Source: Streptomyces sp. V3I8 (GTDB taxonomy: Bacteria; Actinomycetota; Actinomycetes; Streptomycetales; Streptomycetaceae). From it: 64,000 nucleotides of DNA. The stretch is from assembly GCF_030817535.1 (NCBI RefSeq), contig NZ_JAUSZL010000002.1, forward strand, positions 4,650,001 to 4,714,000, given 5' to 3'. This document shows, piece by piece, positions 21,170 through 29,146 of the stretch. The notes below the pieces were generated by a model. It was not told the DNA's origin, did not search any database, and saw only the letters and a program-made list of their open reading frames with translations. How positions within the stretch are numbered: the first letter of the stretch is position 1; each line of letters begins with the position of its first letter. The translations under genes were made by a program, and so were the position numbers.

Positions 21170-21895
21170 TCAGCGCCGCTGCGCGACGAAGACGAACTCA
21201 CGTCCGGGACGGTCGGGGGCGTCACGGACGTCTCGCACGACGAACCCCTGCGACTGCAGGTCTTCTTCGACCTCGCCCCGCTCGCGAAACCGCAGCGTCG
21301 AGTCCGAGGTCAGCACCTGCCCGTCCACGGTGAACACGTAGGTGTGGCGGAAGGACACCAGCTGCCCGCTCACCTCGGTCAGCTGGATCCAGCTCTCGAC
21401 CGCGCCGGCCCCCGGGATCTCCGTCACGCTGTACGAGGCCTCGCGGTTCCACTCCTCCCAGGCGCGGCGGGCCGGATCCCGGGTCTCGAAGACCAGATGT
21501 CCGCCGGGCCGCAGCGCTTCGTGGGCGCCCCGCAGGGTCTGCTCCCATTCCCGGTCGTCGACGATCTGCTGGGCCGCGTTCGCCGTCATGGTCGCGAGGT
21601 CGACGCGCAGGTGCGGGAGTGTGGCGGCGTCACCGTGGATCCAGCGGACCCGCTCACTGCCGGGCTTGCCACGCGCCACGTCGAGCGACGCAAGCGCCGG
21701 ATCGACCCCGACGACCTCGATCCCGCGCCCGGCGAGCAGCAGCGCGAACACACCGGTGCCGCAGCCGATGTCCAGGACGCGGCGCGCCTCGACCTCCTCG
21801 GCGATACGGAGGTACGGGTCGAGGTCGCTGCGGTCGGGGTCCAGGGGGTCGTAGATCGCGGCGAGGCGGGGGTGCGCGAAGGCCTCGTCAGCCAT
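21170..21895 (-). CDS. SAM-dependent methyltransferase
   Basis: The 241-residue class I methyltransferase has motif I VLDIGCGTGVFALLLAGRG (about 41-59), motif II VVGVDPALASL, an acidic loop HGDAATLP and a post-II LRPGGHLVFE. It lacks an obvious small-molecule or RNA target signature, so the substrate is unknown. Its start overlaps the stop of a shortened DUF397 gene by eight bases. The C-terminus matches the second half of the common small actinobacterial methyltransferases (FRERGEVEEDLQSQGF). Confidence 0.85.
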   Translation of the reverse strand: MADEAFAHPRLAAIYDPLDPDRSDLDPYLRIAEEVEARRVLDIGCGTGVFALLLAGRGIEVVGVDPALASLDVARGKPGSERVRWIHGDAATLPHLRVDLATMTANAAQQIVDDREWEQTLRGAHEALRPGGHLVFETRDPARRAWEEWNREASYSVTEIPGAGAVESWIQLTEVSGQLVSFRHTYVFTVDGQVLTSDSTLRFRERGEVEEDLQSQGFVVRDVRDAPDRPGREFVFVAQRR

Positions 21896-22016
21896 TGCCC
21901 TGCGCGCGGACGTGCTGCAGGAGTCCGGCGAGGCACTGCGGGGCGGTGGCTATGTAGAGACAGTTGCCCTGAGGGCCGCCGCTGAAGGATGACTTCTGCC
22001 AGCTCAGCTCAGGCAT
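21888..22016 (-). CDS. Shortened DUF397 protein with internal deletion
   Basis: A 42-residue frame begins MPELSWQKSSFSGGPQGNCLY and continues through IATAPQCLAGLLQHVR. Compared with the intact paralogue at 20922, the central block (DGTIRLRESDAP and following, about 24 residues) is missing and the flanks are joined in frame. It is too short for many gene finders. The stop overlaps the methyltransferase start. Whether the remnant works is unknown. Confidence 0.7.
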   Translation of the reverse strand: MPELSWQKSSFSGGPQGNCLYIATAPQCLAGLLQHVRAQGNG

Positions 22017-22026
22017 GCGGGTCTCC

Positions 22027-22800
22027 CTAGAGCGTGTAGAGAAGATGCTGGATGAGGGCCAGCGAGTCCTTTACTGAGTGTGCCGCCGGGGCCAACGATA
22101 CGTCGATAGGGGCGAGGGCATTTTCGACGAGGTGATCGAACAACGCGGTGTACTCCAGCAGCTGTTCCTGCCTGGTCAAGTAGCGGGCCTCAAGCGGATT
22201 CTCGAGCAGTACGGTGCCCAACTTTGGCTCGCGGGGGATGAAGTGTGCGAAGTTCCCGCTGAGTGCCGCGTAGGCCTGGGCGCTGAACGGGTAGAGCTGG
22301 ATCGTCACATGGGGCAGTCGAGCGATCTCGACCAGACGCAACAACTGCTCCCGTACGACCTCGGCGCCCCCGAAACGCATGTGCAGGGCCGCCTCGTGGA
22401 TGACGGCGTGCACGGACGGCGGGTCGTCGCGCGTGAGAACGCGCTGCCGTTCCTTACGGAACCTCAGGCACTCCTCGATGTTGTCGAACCCGAGCTTCGG
22501 GCTGGTGAAGATGGCACGCGCGTACTCAGTGGTCTGGAAGAGCCCCGGAATGAACAGCGGTTCATGTGTCCGGATCTTCACGGTCTCTGATTCCGACTCG
22601 GTCAGATCGAGCGCGCCAGGATCCATATGCCTCTTGTGCGCGCTCCATCACCCCTTGCCCGTAGCCTCGGACATGGCGACCAAGGCCTGGATGTAGGTCT
22701 TATCCGTGCATCCGTAGAGGCGGAAGAGCTCATGGAGCCGCTCAGTCAAGATGGTCGTCTTCGCCGTCTCGATCTGGCTCAGCTGGGCCCTGCCCGCAGT
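22027..22800 (-). pseudogene. XRE regulator with DUF5753 domain, nonsense mutation and lost N-terminus
   Basis: The C-terminal DUF5753 portion is intact (22027-22626: HEPLFIPGLFQTTEYARAIF, then VIHEAALHMRFGG and LYPFSAQAYAALSGNF). In the same frame upstream lies QLSQIETAKTTILTERLHEL and LVAMSEATGKG, the second half of the helix-turn-helix domain, and then TGA at 22648-22650 followed by a TGG. In homologues this place reads KGWW, so TGG has become TGA. Upstream of about 22800 the rest of the HTH is absent, replaced by antisense of the ATP-binding gene. Confidence 0.8.
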
Positions 22801-22824
22801 GCCGCCCATCGCCCCGCTCAACTC

Positions 22825-23214
22825 GGCCACGACTACAGCCTGTTCGCGTCGGCGGACGCCACCGCGCCCCGTGTCTGCCGGGACTTCGTGCGGGCGGTCC
22901 TGTACACGCACGACCGTGAGCCGCTCGTCATGGCCGCCTCGCTGTGCACCTCGGAGCTGGTCACCGACGTCCATCTGCACACCAAGGGCACCGCCATACT
23001 CCGAGTCCGTCTGAACTCGGCCCGCCTCCACGTGAGCGTCTTCGACGAGAGCCCGGATCCGCCGGTCATGGCACGCCCCGCCGCAGGGGCCGTCGCCTGC
23101 TGGGGGCGAGGGCTGGCTCTGGTGGAGGAGGTGGCGGACATGTGGGGCGTAGCCGACGAGAGGGCGGGGCGGTACGCGAAGGGCGTGTGGTTCGAGCTGT
23201 GGCCGACGGGGTGA
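22825..23214 (+). pseudogene. RsbW-like ATP-binding protein, N-terminus missing
   Basis: About 128 codons encode an anti-sigma-type histidine-kinase-like ATPase: YSLFASADATAPRVCRDFV, ASLCTSELVTDVHLHTKG (N-box region), VFDESPDPP (G1 box) and GRGLALVEEVADMWGV (G2 box). No start codon or ribosome site lies near the beginning of the conserved part, and the frame simply continues into antisense of the XRE gene. The usual E/N residue of the N box is altered (SELVTDVHLH, where SELVTNA.. is common). Together with the XRE remnant this looks like a deletion between two divergent genes. Confidence 0.65.
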
Positions 23215-23344
23215 GCCGTTCCGGATTCGCCCGTTCGAGTGTACCGAGAACGTTTCCGCAGGTGAGCCCAGGTGGCTCCCTACCGTGAGGGCGTTGCTTG
23301 TGCCGCAAGCACGTCCAGCCCACACTTGAGGAGGTGACGCCACT

Positions 23345-24010
23345 ATGACCGCTCTTGCACACGAGAGGCCCGAGACCATGACCGAGATCAGGACCGAGCC
23401 TCCGTACCTGCCCGAGAACGGGCCCGGCCTCGACGAGGTCCTGTGGCAGGCATGGGAAGCGATGGAACTCCCCGAGGGCTACCGCGCTGAGATTATTGAG
23501 GGAGCCATCGAGGTGTCACCCACCGGCCGCTACTCACACAGCCAGATCGTCTTCCTGCTCAAGGAGGCGCTGGGAGACTTTTTGAAGGGTGGGGACTTCG
23601 CTGCCCGGAACGACACGAACGTCATTCACGAGGGCTGTGTGTGGGTGCCAGACCTGTTCATCGTGGCCAGGGACGCCGAGCGCTATGTGACGGATGACGG
23701 GCTCGGCCTCACAGCTGCAGGCGTCCGAGTCGTCTTCGAGGTCGTCTCTCCCGGTAAACGCAACCAGGACCGCGACCGCGTCAAGAAGCGCCGCGAATAC
23801 GCCCGCGCGGCGATCCCGGTCTACGTCATCATCGACGACCACGACGACGCGGGCACCGTAACCGTCCTCACCGAACCCCGCCCCGAGAAGGCCGACTGGG
23901 TCGGCGTCCACCGCGTGCCCTACGGCACCGAGGTCACCGTCCCCGAGGGCCCCGCCAAGGGTTTCGCCGTCACGGAGGCGATCACGGGACCCGCGCGAAC
24001 CAAGAAGTAG
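23345..24010 (+). CDS. Uma2-family (DUF820) putative restriction-endonuclease-fold protein
   Basis: The 221-residue product begins after GAGGAGGTGA. It has the PD-(D/E)xK-like Uma2 core: YRAEIIEGAIEVSPTGRYSH, then VWVPDLFIV (the PD), VVFEVVSPGKRNQDRDRVKKRREYA (E..K) and VYVIID. Many copies occur in streptomycetes; functions are mostly untested. It stands alone, with its own promoter region, between the decayed DUF397 cluster and the phage-like module. Confidence 0.88.
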   Translation: MTALAHERPETMTEIRTEPPYLPENGPGLDEVLWQAWEAMELPEGYRAEIIEGAIEVSPTGRYSHSQIVFLLKEALGDFLKGGDFAARNDTNVIHEGCVWVPDLFIVARDAERYVTDDGLGLTAAGVRVVFEVVSPGKRNQDRDRVKKRREYARAAIPVYVIIDDHDDAGTVTVLTEPRPEKADWVGVHRVPYGTEVTVPEGPAKGFAVTEAITGPARTKK

Positions 24011-24024
24011 CCGATCGGAAGTGG

Positions 24025-24279
24025 CTACCGGCCCGTGGTCTGCCACACCGTGAGCGCCAGGGCCAGACCAGACGTCGCCGCGGCCAGCGAAGGCAGCGGC
24101 CAGCGGGTGCGTTCCAGGGCCTCGATACGGGTCTCGTGTTCGGCGAGGGTCTTGTCGGTCTGGTCGACGCGCTGGAGGAGGAGCGCGAGGTCGCCCCGCG
24201 TGGTGGCGAAGCCGACGTCGACCGAACGGCGCAGGCGTTCCAACTCCAGGACGACCTCCTCGGTATCGGTCGCCGTCAT
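24025..24279 (-). CDS. Small coiled-coil membrane protein (phage-module type)
   Basis: The preferred start is ATG 24277-24279, six bases after GGGAGG, giving 84 residues. The first 55 form an amphipathic coiled coil (LELERLRRSVDVGFATTRGD, then LAEHETRIEALERT) and the last 20 a membrane helix (LPSLAAATSGLALALTVWQ). This layout, directly downstream of an endolysin gene, is that of the small proteins that accompany phage lysis cassettes, but a holin role is only inferred. Confidence 0.55.
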   Translation of the reverse strand: MTATDTEEVVLELERLRRSVDVGFATTRGDLALLLQRVDQTDKTLAEHETRIEALERTRWPLPSLAAATSGLALALTVWQTTGR

Positions 24280-24375
24280 CCAGTACCTCCCGCGATCGTC
24301 CTCGTCCGCATGGCATCGGTCATCGTGGTGCTCCTCTTGCTCCTCTTCCATGTCGTGGTTCTCGGGGCTCCGCCG

Positions 24376-25186
24376 TCAGACGTGCGGCACGCGCAGCTCG
24401 TCCCAGCTGACGCGGCCCGGGATGCCGTCCGCCGCCAGGCCCACGTAACCGAGGCCGCGCTGCCAGACCGCGTACGAGAGGACGTCGGCCTGCGTCCAGA
24501 CGGGGCCGGGACCGGACGAGTACCGTCCGCAGCCCTCCGCCACCAACCGCCTGCCGACCGCGGTGATCAGCTCGCTGCGACGGCCCGGCACGAAGAACGC
24601 GGCGCCCGGGAAGGGTGCGTACACGGCAGGAGGGGGAGTAGGAGCCGGCTTGCTGCCCAGCCTGGCCCCGACCCGGGCGCGCAGTACCGCCATCGGGAAC
24701 GACGGGTCGATCTTGCGCCGAGTCCATTCCTTGTGGGCGATCACGCTCGCCGCCGACCAGCCGTGCGCCCGGCAGATCGCAGCCGACAGCCGTTCCACCG
24801 CTTCGAGCTGGGCCGCCGGATAGGGGTCCCGGCCGTTGCCGAGGTTCTCGATCTCGAAGCCGTAGAAGCGGGCGTTGCCGTCCACGGCGTCCGGTCCGGG
24901 GGTGGGGGGGCGTGGCCTTCTCGGCCCGTACGGCGTCCAGGACCGCGGCCGAACCCGAACCGGCGTGGTTGGTGCGGCCGTACCCGAGGAGGCGCAGTGT
25001 CCCGGATTTGGTGATCAGCCCGACGCACAGCGGGCCCGGCAGCGCCGCGGTGCCGTCGTGGCACAGGCGGAGGCTGTCGGTGCCCACGGTGCGCAGCCGG
25101 CGGACGGAGGCGGATGCCTGGGAGGCCGCGCCGCGAAAACGTGCGAGCGCTCCGACGGCGCTGGTGGAGCTACGCGCGAGTGACAT
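24376..25186 (-). pseudogene. N-acetylmuramoyl-L-alanine amidase (endolysin-like), frameshifted
   Basis: The first frame from ATG 25186 encodes a T7-lysozyme-type amidase start (LCHDGTAALPGPLCVGLITK, then GRTNHAGSGS). At about 24904-24910 a run of seven G leads to loss of frame. The next frame (from about 24885) continues the domain with FYGFEIENLGNGRDPYPAAQ, HGWSAASVIAHKEWTRRKIDP and a C-terminal peptidoglycan-binding-type repeat (VWTQADVLSYAVWQRGLGY). The zinc-binding histidines are split between the two frames. The indel in a homopolymer could be a sequence error or phase variation. Confidence 0.75.
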
Positions 25187-25200
25187 GGGAACTCCCCGGT

Positions 25201-25671
25201 TCAGGCGATCTCACGCGACGCGTTGCGTACGTCCTTGGCGAGATCGTTCAGTGAGCGGGACAGGGCGATGGAGGAACTGCGCAACGCTGTAATACGGTTT
25301 ACGTCGATATTGGTGACGGGGGCCTGGGGAGGGGGTTCGGCTGCCCTGTTCTTGCGGGGGATTCCCATGTCGTCCCGGGCGTATCCGCGCTTTTGCAACA
25401 GTGAGGTCGCGAGTGCGTCTTTGTCGATGATGGTACTGGCCAGGAACCCGATCACCACCGCGGTGAGGGTGGACCAGGCGGCTATGGAGTTCACTTTCAA
25501 ATCCTGTACGGCTTTCACCACCTCGTCCATGCCTATCAACTCGGCCCAGTTCTCGATCTGGGACGGTTCCTCCTTCGGTTCCTCCTTCGGCTTTTCCTTT
25601 GCGGTTGCTTCGAGCTTCTTCTTTATGTCGGCGACTTGTGCGTAGACGTCGTCGATTGAATGCTGAGTCAT
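25201..25671 (-). CDS. Phage-module membrane protein of unknown function
   Basis: ATG 25669-25671 is chosen because GAGGAGG lies seven bases upstream. The 156-residue product has an N-terminal Lys/Glu-rich stretch (KPKEEPKEEP), one clear membrane helix (about residues 75-97, SIAAWSTLTAVVIGFLASTI) and a basic C-terminal helix. I recognise no family. It ends 15 bases before the endolysin start, so they are probably one unit. Confidence 0.6.
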   Translation of the reverse strand: MTQHSIDDVYAQVADIKKKLEATAKEKPKEEPKEEPSQIENWAELIGMDEVVKAVQDLKVNSIAAWSTLTAVVIGFLASTIIDKDALATSLLQKRGYARDDMGIPRKNRAAEPPPQAPVTNIDVNRITALRSSSIALSRSLNDLAKDVRNASREIA

Positions 25672-25775
25672 GAGGAAACCTCCTCGCTCTGCCCGCCGTG
25701 AATACTCGGAGAGTCTTGACGCAGACATGTCCTAGGCTCAATACTGGGCCAGTTCACGTCCGAGTGGGGGGCGAT

Positions 25776-26165
25776 ATGTACGGTCCTGCAATACCCGTCG
25801 TTGTCATGGCGGGTGTGGTGTTCTGGTTCTCTGCTGAAATTTTCCGACGCGGCAGAGCGCTACGGAGACGCGGTATTCGCATCGCCGCGAAATGTGTGGA
25901 CAGGAAAAGGGACGCCAAAGGAATCAGCACGCTCACGATGCAATTCACGGCGGAGGACGGCAGCAAGTTACAGGTGCGGCTGGGGCCCTTCAGGAGTCCA
26001 CCTGCGCTCGTAGGAGGGATCATCGATGTGGTCTATGACCCGGAGGACCTGTCCAATGCCGAGCTCCCGGACAAAGTGATGACCGGAAGGGTGTCCTTGC
26101 CGACGGCCGTCGGTTCCGGTCTGGTACTCGCTCTCGCGGTCTTCGTGCTGCTCTTCGGCGCCTGA
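25776..26165 (+). CDS. DUF3592-like membrane protein
   Basis: The 129-residue product has a membrane helix at each end (residues 5-22 and 108-127). Between them is a soluble beta domain with the DUF3592 pattern (IRIAAKCVDRKRDAKG, then VGGIIDVVYDPEDLSNAEL). Base composition is a little lower in GC than the neighbours (ATA, AAA, GAA codons). It is transcribed against the phage-like genes on both sides and sits where a tape-measure gene would be expected, so it may be a later insertion. Confidence 0.7.
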   Translation: MYGPAIPVVVMAGVVFWFSAEIFRRGRALRRRGIRIAAKCVDRKRDAKGISTLTMQFTAEDGSKLQVRLGPFRSPPALVGGIIDVVYDPEDLSNAELPDKVMTGRVSLPTAVGSGLVLALAVFVLLFGA

Positions 26166-26213
26166 AGGCGAGAAGAAGCCGCGAAGGAAAAGCGTAGGTG
26201 GGCCGGAGCGGGA

Positions 26214-26640
26214 TCAGAGGAAGAAGCGGGTGAGTTCCTCCGCCGTCGGCGCGCCCGACCGCGCTCCTGTTCGTTCCGCCGGCCCGGCGTCCGGTTCGGT
26301 GCCCGGCCGGGGTACGGCCTCGGGGTACTCCAGCGCCTCGCTGTCCTCGTCCCGGTTGACCGTCGCGAACATCCAGTTCGCCTCCGCGAGCTGGTCGACG
26401 ACGGAGGCGAGCAGGTAGTCCGTGACCGACCAGTCAGCGGCCTCGCCGTGCAGTTCGCGGGCCGTCGCGCTGCCGCGCGGAAGGTGCTGGACCAGCACCG
26501 AGAGCCGCCGCGACGACAACTGCCCCCGGTGCCAGTCCAGCAGGTCGACCCCGTAGTGGCGGAGCAGGTCCGCCTCCAGGGCCTCGGCGTGCTCTTCCAC
26601 GAGCTCGCCGAGGCTCAGCCTTCCCCCAGGCCCAGCCCCG
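26214..26640 (-). CDS. Tail assembly chaperone, frameshift extension (gpGT-like)
   Basis: This frame lies -1 relative to the upstream chaperone frame and overlaps its end. After the slip it reads GGRLSLGELVEEHAEALEAD, YGVDLLDWHRGQLSSRRLSVL and DYLLASVVDQLAEANWMF, which is the second half of long-tailed phage assembly chaperones. No good ribosome site precedes an own start (a GTG exists near 26598). Production as a fusion by -1 frameshifting at the five-G run (26623-26627) is the usual mode for such pairs. Confidence 0.7.
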
Positions 26641-26905
26641 TCTCCTTGCCGTAAGCCTCCAGGATGGCCGCGATGTCCTGCATGGTGACGTCGTGCCGCT
26701 CGAACCGGGCGAACTGCTTCTCGCCCAGCAGGAGTCGAAGCAGGCCGTCCACGTCGTTGTCGTCGAGGTCGCGGAGTGTGCGGGCCGTGGTGCGGGTCAG
26801 CTCGGTCGGCAGCTCGAAACTGTCGTCGTCGAGCTCGAAGGTCCAGGCCTGCCCGAGCGCCTCCAGGCGCTGCGCGCGGGCCGCGTTGACGTTGAATCCG
26901 GCCAT
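26615..26905 (-). CDS. Tail assembly chaperone (gpG-like)
   Basis: The 96-residue product starts at ATG 26903-26905 and reads FNVNAARAQRLEALGQAWTF, TARTLRDLDDNDVDGLLRLL, and ends in a short GLGLGEG tail at a TGA (26615-26617). It matches the first of the two overlapping chaperone genes found between the major tail protein and the tape measure in siphophages. The sequence CTGGGGGAAGG just before the stop (minus strand) is a plausible -1 slip site. No tape-measure gene follows, which is unusual. Confidence 0.75.
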   Translation of the reverse strand: MAGFNVNAARAQRLEALGQAWTFELDDDSFELPTELTRTTARTLRDLDDNDVDGLLRLLLGEKQFARFERHDVTMQDIAAILEAYGKETGLGLGEG

Positions 26906-27025
26906 GGGTACTCCCTTGCGGGTGGTAGGGGGACGGGGTGCCGTGGTGTTTCTGGTGCGCGCTCGGCCCCACCGGCCGCGCAGCCGACATGCGACCGCGG
27001 CCGGTGGGCTGTCACGGAAGGTGGA

Positions 27026-27622
27026 TCAGAGGGCGGCGTACGCCTTGTCCTTCATGATCCACTTAGCCAGTTCGCGCTTGGTGGTCTCCGCCTCCAGCGC
27101 GGTGTAGGTGACCCCGAGCTTCACCGAACCGGTCCGGGTGAAGCCCATCTCCTCGGTCTCGGTGACCTGCCCGCGCGGCAGGATGAAGCGGTACACGGCG
27201 TCCGTGCCGTCCGTGAACTCGATGCCGAGCGCCCGCTCGTCCTTGGACGGCGTACTCGGGATCAGGAACTCGTACGTGTCCGCCACCGCGGTACCGCCCA
27301 CCGAGGTCTGGGCGATGTCGGTGGCCGGGATGCCCATGAAGAAGGAGAGCGTGCTCTTGTTCATCTGGAGCAGCTGGAACTTCACGGTCAGGTCGCGGTC
27401 GGAGTAGATGAAACGGCCCGGGCTCGCCGACTGCCAGGTGTCGACCGGGTCGATCTTGTCCTTCTTGTTGAGCTTGATGCCGTCGACGGAGGTGTAGCCC
27501 AGCTCCACCCAGCCGACCGGCCAGACGTCGTCGGACTTGACCGGCGCGGTGGTGCCGGCGGGGGCCACCAGGACCCGGCCGGTACCGGCGACGCGGATTT
27601 CCTTGCCGTTGTTCGTTGCCAT
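27026..27622 (-). CDS. Phage major tail (tube) protein
   Basis: The 198-residue product reads GRVLVAPAGTTAPVKSDD, VGWVELGYTSVDGIKLNKK and DLTVKFQLLQMNKSTLSFFM, the pattern of siphovirus major tail proteins in actinobacterial prophages. AGAGGTG lies six bases before the ATG. It precedes the chaperone pair (gap about 120 bases) and follows a tail-completion gene, giving the standard phage order. It is not related in sequence to the CIS tube at the left edge. Confidence 0.82.
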   Translation of the reverse strand: MATNNGKEIRVAGTGRVLVAPAGTTAPVKSDDVWPVGWVELGYTSVDGIKLNKKDKIDPVDTWQSASPGRFIYSDRDLTVKFQLLQMNKSTLSFFMGIPATDIAQTSVGGTAVADTYEFLIPSTPSKDERALGIEFTDGTDAVYRFILPRGQVTETEEMGFTRTGSVKLGVTYTALEAETTKRELAKWIMKDKAYAAL

Positions 27623-27695
27623 GCGAACACCTCTTTCGGGTCAGAAAAGTTCAGGTCGGAAAAGTGCAGGGAGGTAACGGGTGTGCCGGGCAGGC

Positions 27696-28097
27696 TCAGC
27701 GGAGCCGCAGCAGCAGCCGGATCGTGGAGCGGTAGCGGTTCGCCGCCGACCGCGTGTAGTCGGGCAGCCAGCGCGGTCCGTCGGCCTCGGAGACATCGAC
27801 GACCACCGCGGACCCGTACACCGTGTCGGCCAGCTCCAGGACACAGGCACGGGCGGACAGTGCCACGGTGTGCGCCGCGGGCTTGTCCGGGCCGTACGCC
27901 TCCAGGTCGAGCAGCGGCTGGTCGAGATGCTGGTCGTCGATCCAGGCGCCGCCCATGTGGGAGACGAGGACGACCTTCTGGGTGCCGTCGAACCCGGCCG
28001 GCGGGCGGCTGTCGACGGTGACGCCGCTCAGCTCGCTCCGGTTCTTGAGGAAGTCGACGACCAGTTGTTCGGCGTCGGGGAAGGTCAGGATGGCCAC
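27696..28097 (-). CDS. Phage tail terminator/completion-like protein
   Basis: The 133-residue product starts at GTG 28095-28097 after GGGAG. It has an alpha/beta fold with FPDAEQLVVDFLKNRSEL, VTVDSRPPAGFDGTQKVVLV and a DLEAYGPDKPAAHTVALSAR core typical of the small tail-completion proteins encoded just upstream of the major tail gene. Function is inferred from position and weak pattern only. Confidence 0.6.
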   Translation of the reverse strand: MAILTFPDAEQLVVDFLKNRSELSGVTVDSRPPAGFDGTQKVVLVSHMGGAWIDDQHLDQPLLDLEAYGPDKPAAHTVALSARACVLELADTVYGSAVVVDVSEADGPRWLPDYTRSAANRYRSTIRLLLRLR

Positions 28098-28433
28098 ATG
28101 GACGCTCCCTTCGGGAGACGGGGTTTCCCGGATCCGGGGGATCTACGGGGATCTGCGGGCGTCGTGCCCGGGGCTGCCCCGAGATTCCGGGCAACACAAA
28201 GCGGCAGGTCCGCCGCCCGTCCGCCGGGCGCAGCTCTGCCGCTGCATCCAATGTGACACCGGTCGGGCAAACGTGCAACCGGCTTATGCCGCGGGGCTGT
28301 TCGGGCGTACGCAGGAGGGGCCCCACCGCGTGCTGCGGCGGGGCCCCTCCTGCGTACGGCGGGATCGGTGGTCGTACGGATCGCGGGCCAACGGTCATTC
28401 GTACTGCGGATCAGCGGTCGTTCGTACCGCGGA
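28098..28433. other. Intergenic region with hairpin and short tandem repeats
   Basis: About 336 bases without a gene. It carries the perfect hairpin at 28306-28358 and a 23-base repeat tract at 28371-28440 that runs into the end of the HTH gene. The rest (28100-28300) shows nothing recognisable. Confidence 0.7.
28306..28358. terminator. Long perfect hairpin downstream of the HTH gene
   Basis: Nineteen-base arms (28306-28324 and 28340-28358) are exact complements, with a 15-base loop that itself has a CCGC/GCGG pair. It lies after the leftward WhiB-HTH unit and can terminate it. Confidence 0.8.
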
Positions 28434-28440
28434 TCAGTGG
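28371..28440. repeat. 23-base imperfect tandem repeat (three copies)
   Basis: Three successive units of the form ggtcNttcgtacNgcggatca start at about 28371, 28393 and 28416, followed by a partial unit. The stop codon of the HTH gene (28434-28436) lies in the last copy. Confidence 0.65.
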
Positions 28441-28637
28441 TCGTGGCGCCGGGCGCGGTGCGTCGTCCGTTCGGCGGCGAAGACGTCCTCCAGGCGGAAC
28501 AGGCGTCGTCGGCCCTGTGTGTCGGCGGACCGCAGATGGCCGCGCTGCACCCACTTGCGGATGGTCGCGGTGGTGACCCCCGCCTCGTCGGCGGCCAGCT
28601 CAGTAGTGATCAATGGGGTGTTCAGGGTTCTGTTCAC
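28434..28637 (-). CDS. Small excisionase/MerR-type helix-turn-helix protein
   Basis: The GTG at 28635-28637 overlaps the TAG of the preceding gene, giving 67 residues. The sequence TTELAADEAGVTTATIRKWV, QRGHLRSADTQGRRRLFRLE is a winged helix-turn-helix of the MerR/excisionase type, as used to choose spacer-less binding sites in phages and plasmids. It is the last gene of the WhiB unit. Confidence 0.75.
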   Translation of the reverse strand: MNRTLNTPLITTELAADEAGVTTATIRKWVQRGHLRSADTQGRRRLFRLEDVFAAERTTHRARRHDH

Positions 28638-29146
28638 TACGCCTCGGCCTCCAGCACCCGCCGGCACGCGGGATTGACGCACCTGATCTCGGCCCGTTCC
28701 GGGAGCGCCCGCAGGGAGACGCAGTCGCATGCGGGGCAGCGGCCGGGCAGCCGTACGAGCTGCTCCGGGTCGCCGAGCGCGCGGGCGCAGCGTGCGGCCA
28801 TCCGCCGGGTCTCGTCCTCGACGTGCGGAGCGAGCAGCGGGTCGGCGGCGATGCGGTCAAGCAGTCCGGCGACACGGCGCAGCCGTACCGGTACGGACGC
28901 CGGGGGCACCGGCCGCAGACCGAGCCGTTCGCGTACGGCCTCCTCCAGCTCGACGACTCCGTCGGTGATGTCCCGTACGGCGTCCGAGACGTAGAGACGG
29001 ACCGGAGTGGTCGTACCGCCGACGGGTCCGTCGCCACGTCGTTCCCGCGGTCCGCCGCGGCCCGCGGGGGACAACTCGTCGACGAGGTCCGGCCACCGGC
29101 GGACGAGTGAGGCGATCCATACGGTTCCGTCCTGGTTCTCGCTCAT
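28637..29146 (-). CDS. Zinc-finger-tailed protein of the WhiB unit
   Basis: ATG 29144-29146 overlaps the WhiB stop by four bases. The 169-residue product is helical (VSDAVRDITDGVVELEEAVR, VRLRRVAGLLDRIAADPLL). It ends in a four-cysteine knuckle (CPACDCVSLRALP, then CVNPACRRVLEAE). Related proteins occur in actinobacterial phages and integrated elements between WhiB and HTH genes; a precise role is not known. Confidence 0.6.
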   Translation of the reverse strand: MSENQDGTVWIASLVRRWPDLVDELSPAGRGGPRERRGDGPVGGTTTPVRLYVSDAVRDITDGVVELEEAVRERLGLRPVPPASVPVRLRRVAGLLDRIAADPLLAPHVEDETRRMAARCARALGDPEQLVRLPGRCPACDCVSLRALPERAEIRCVNPACRRVLEAEA

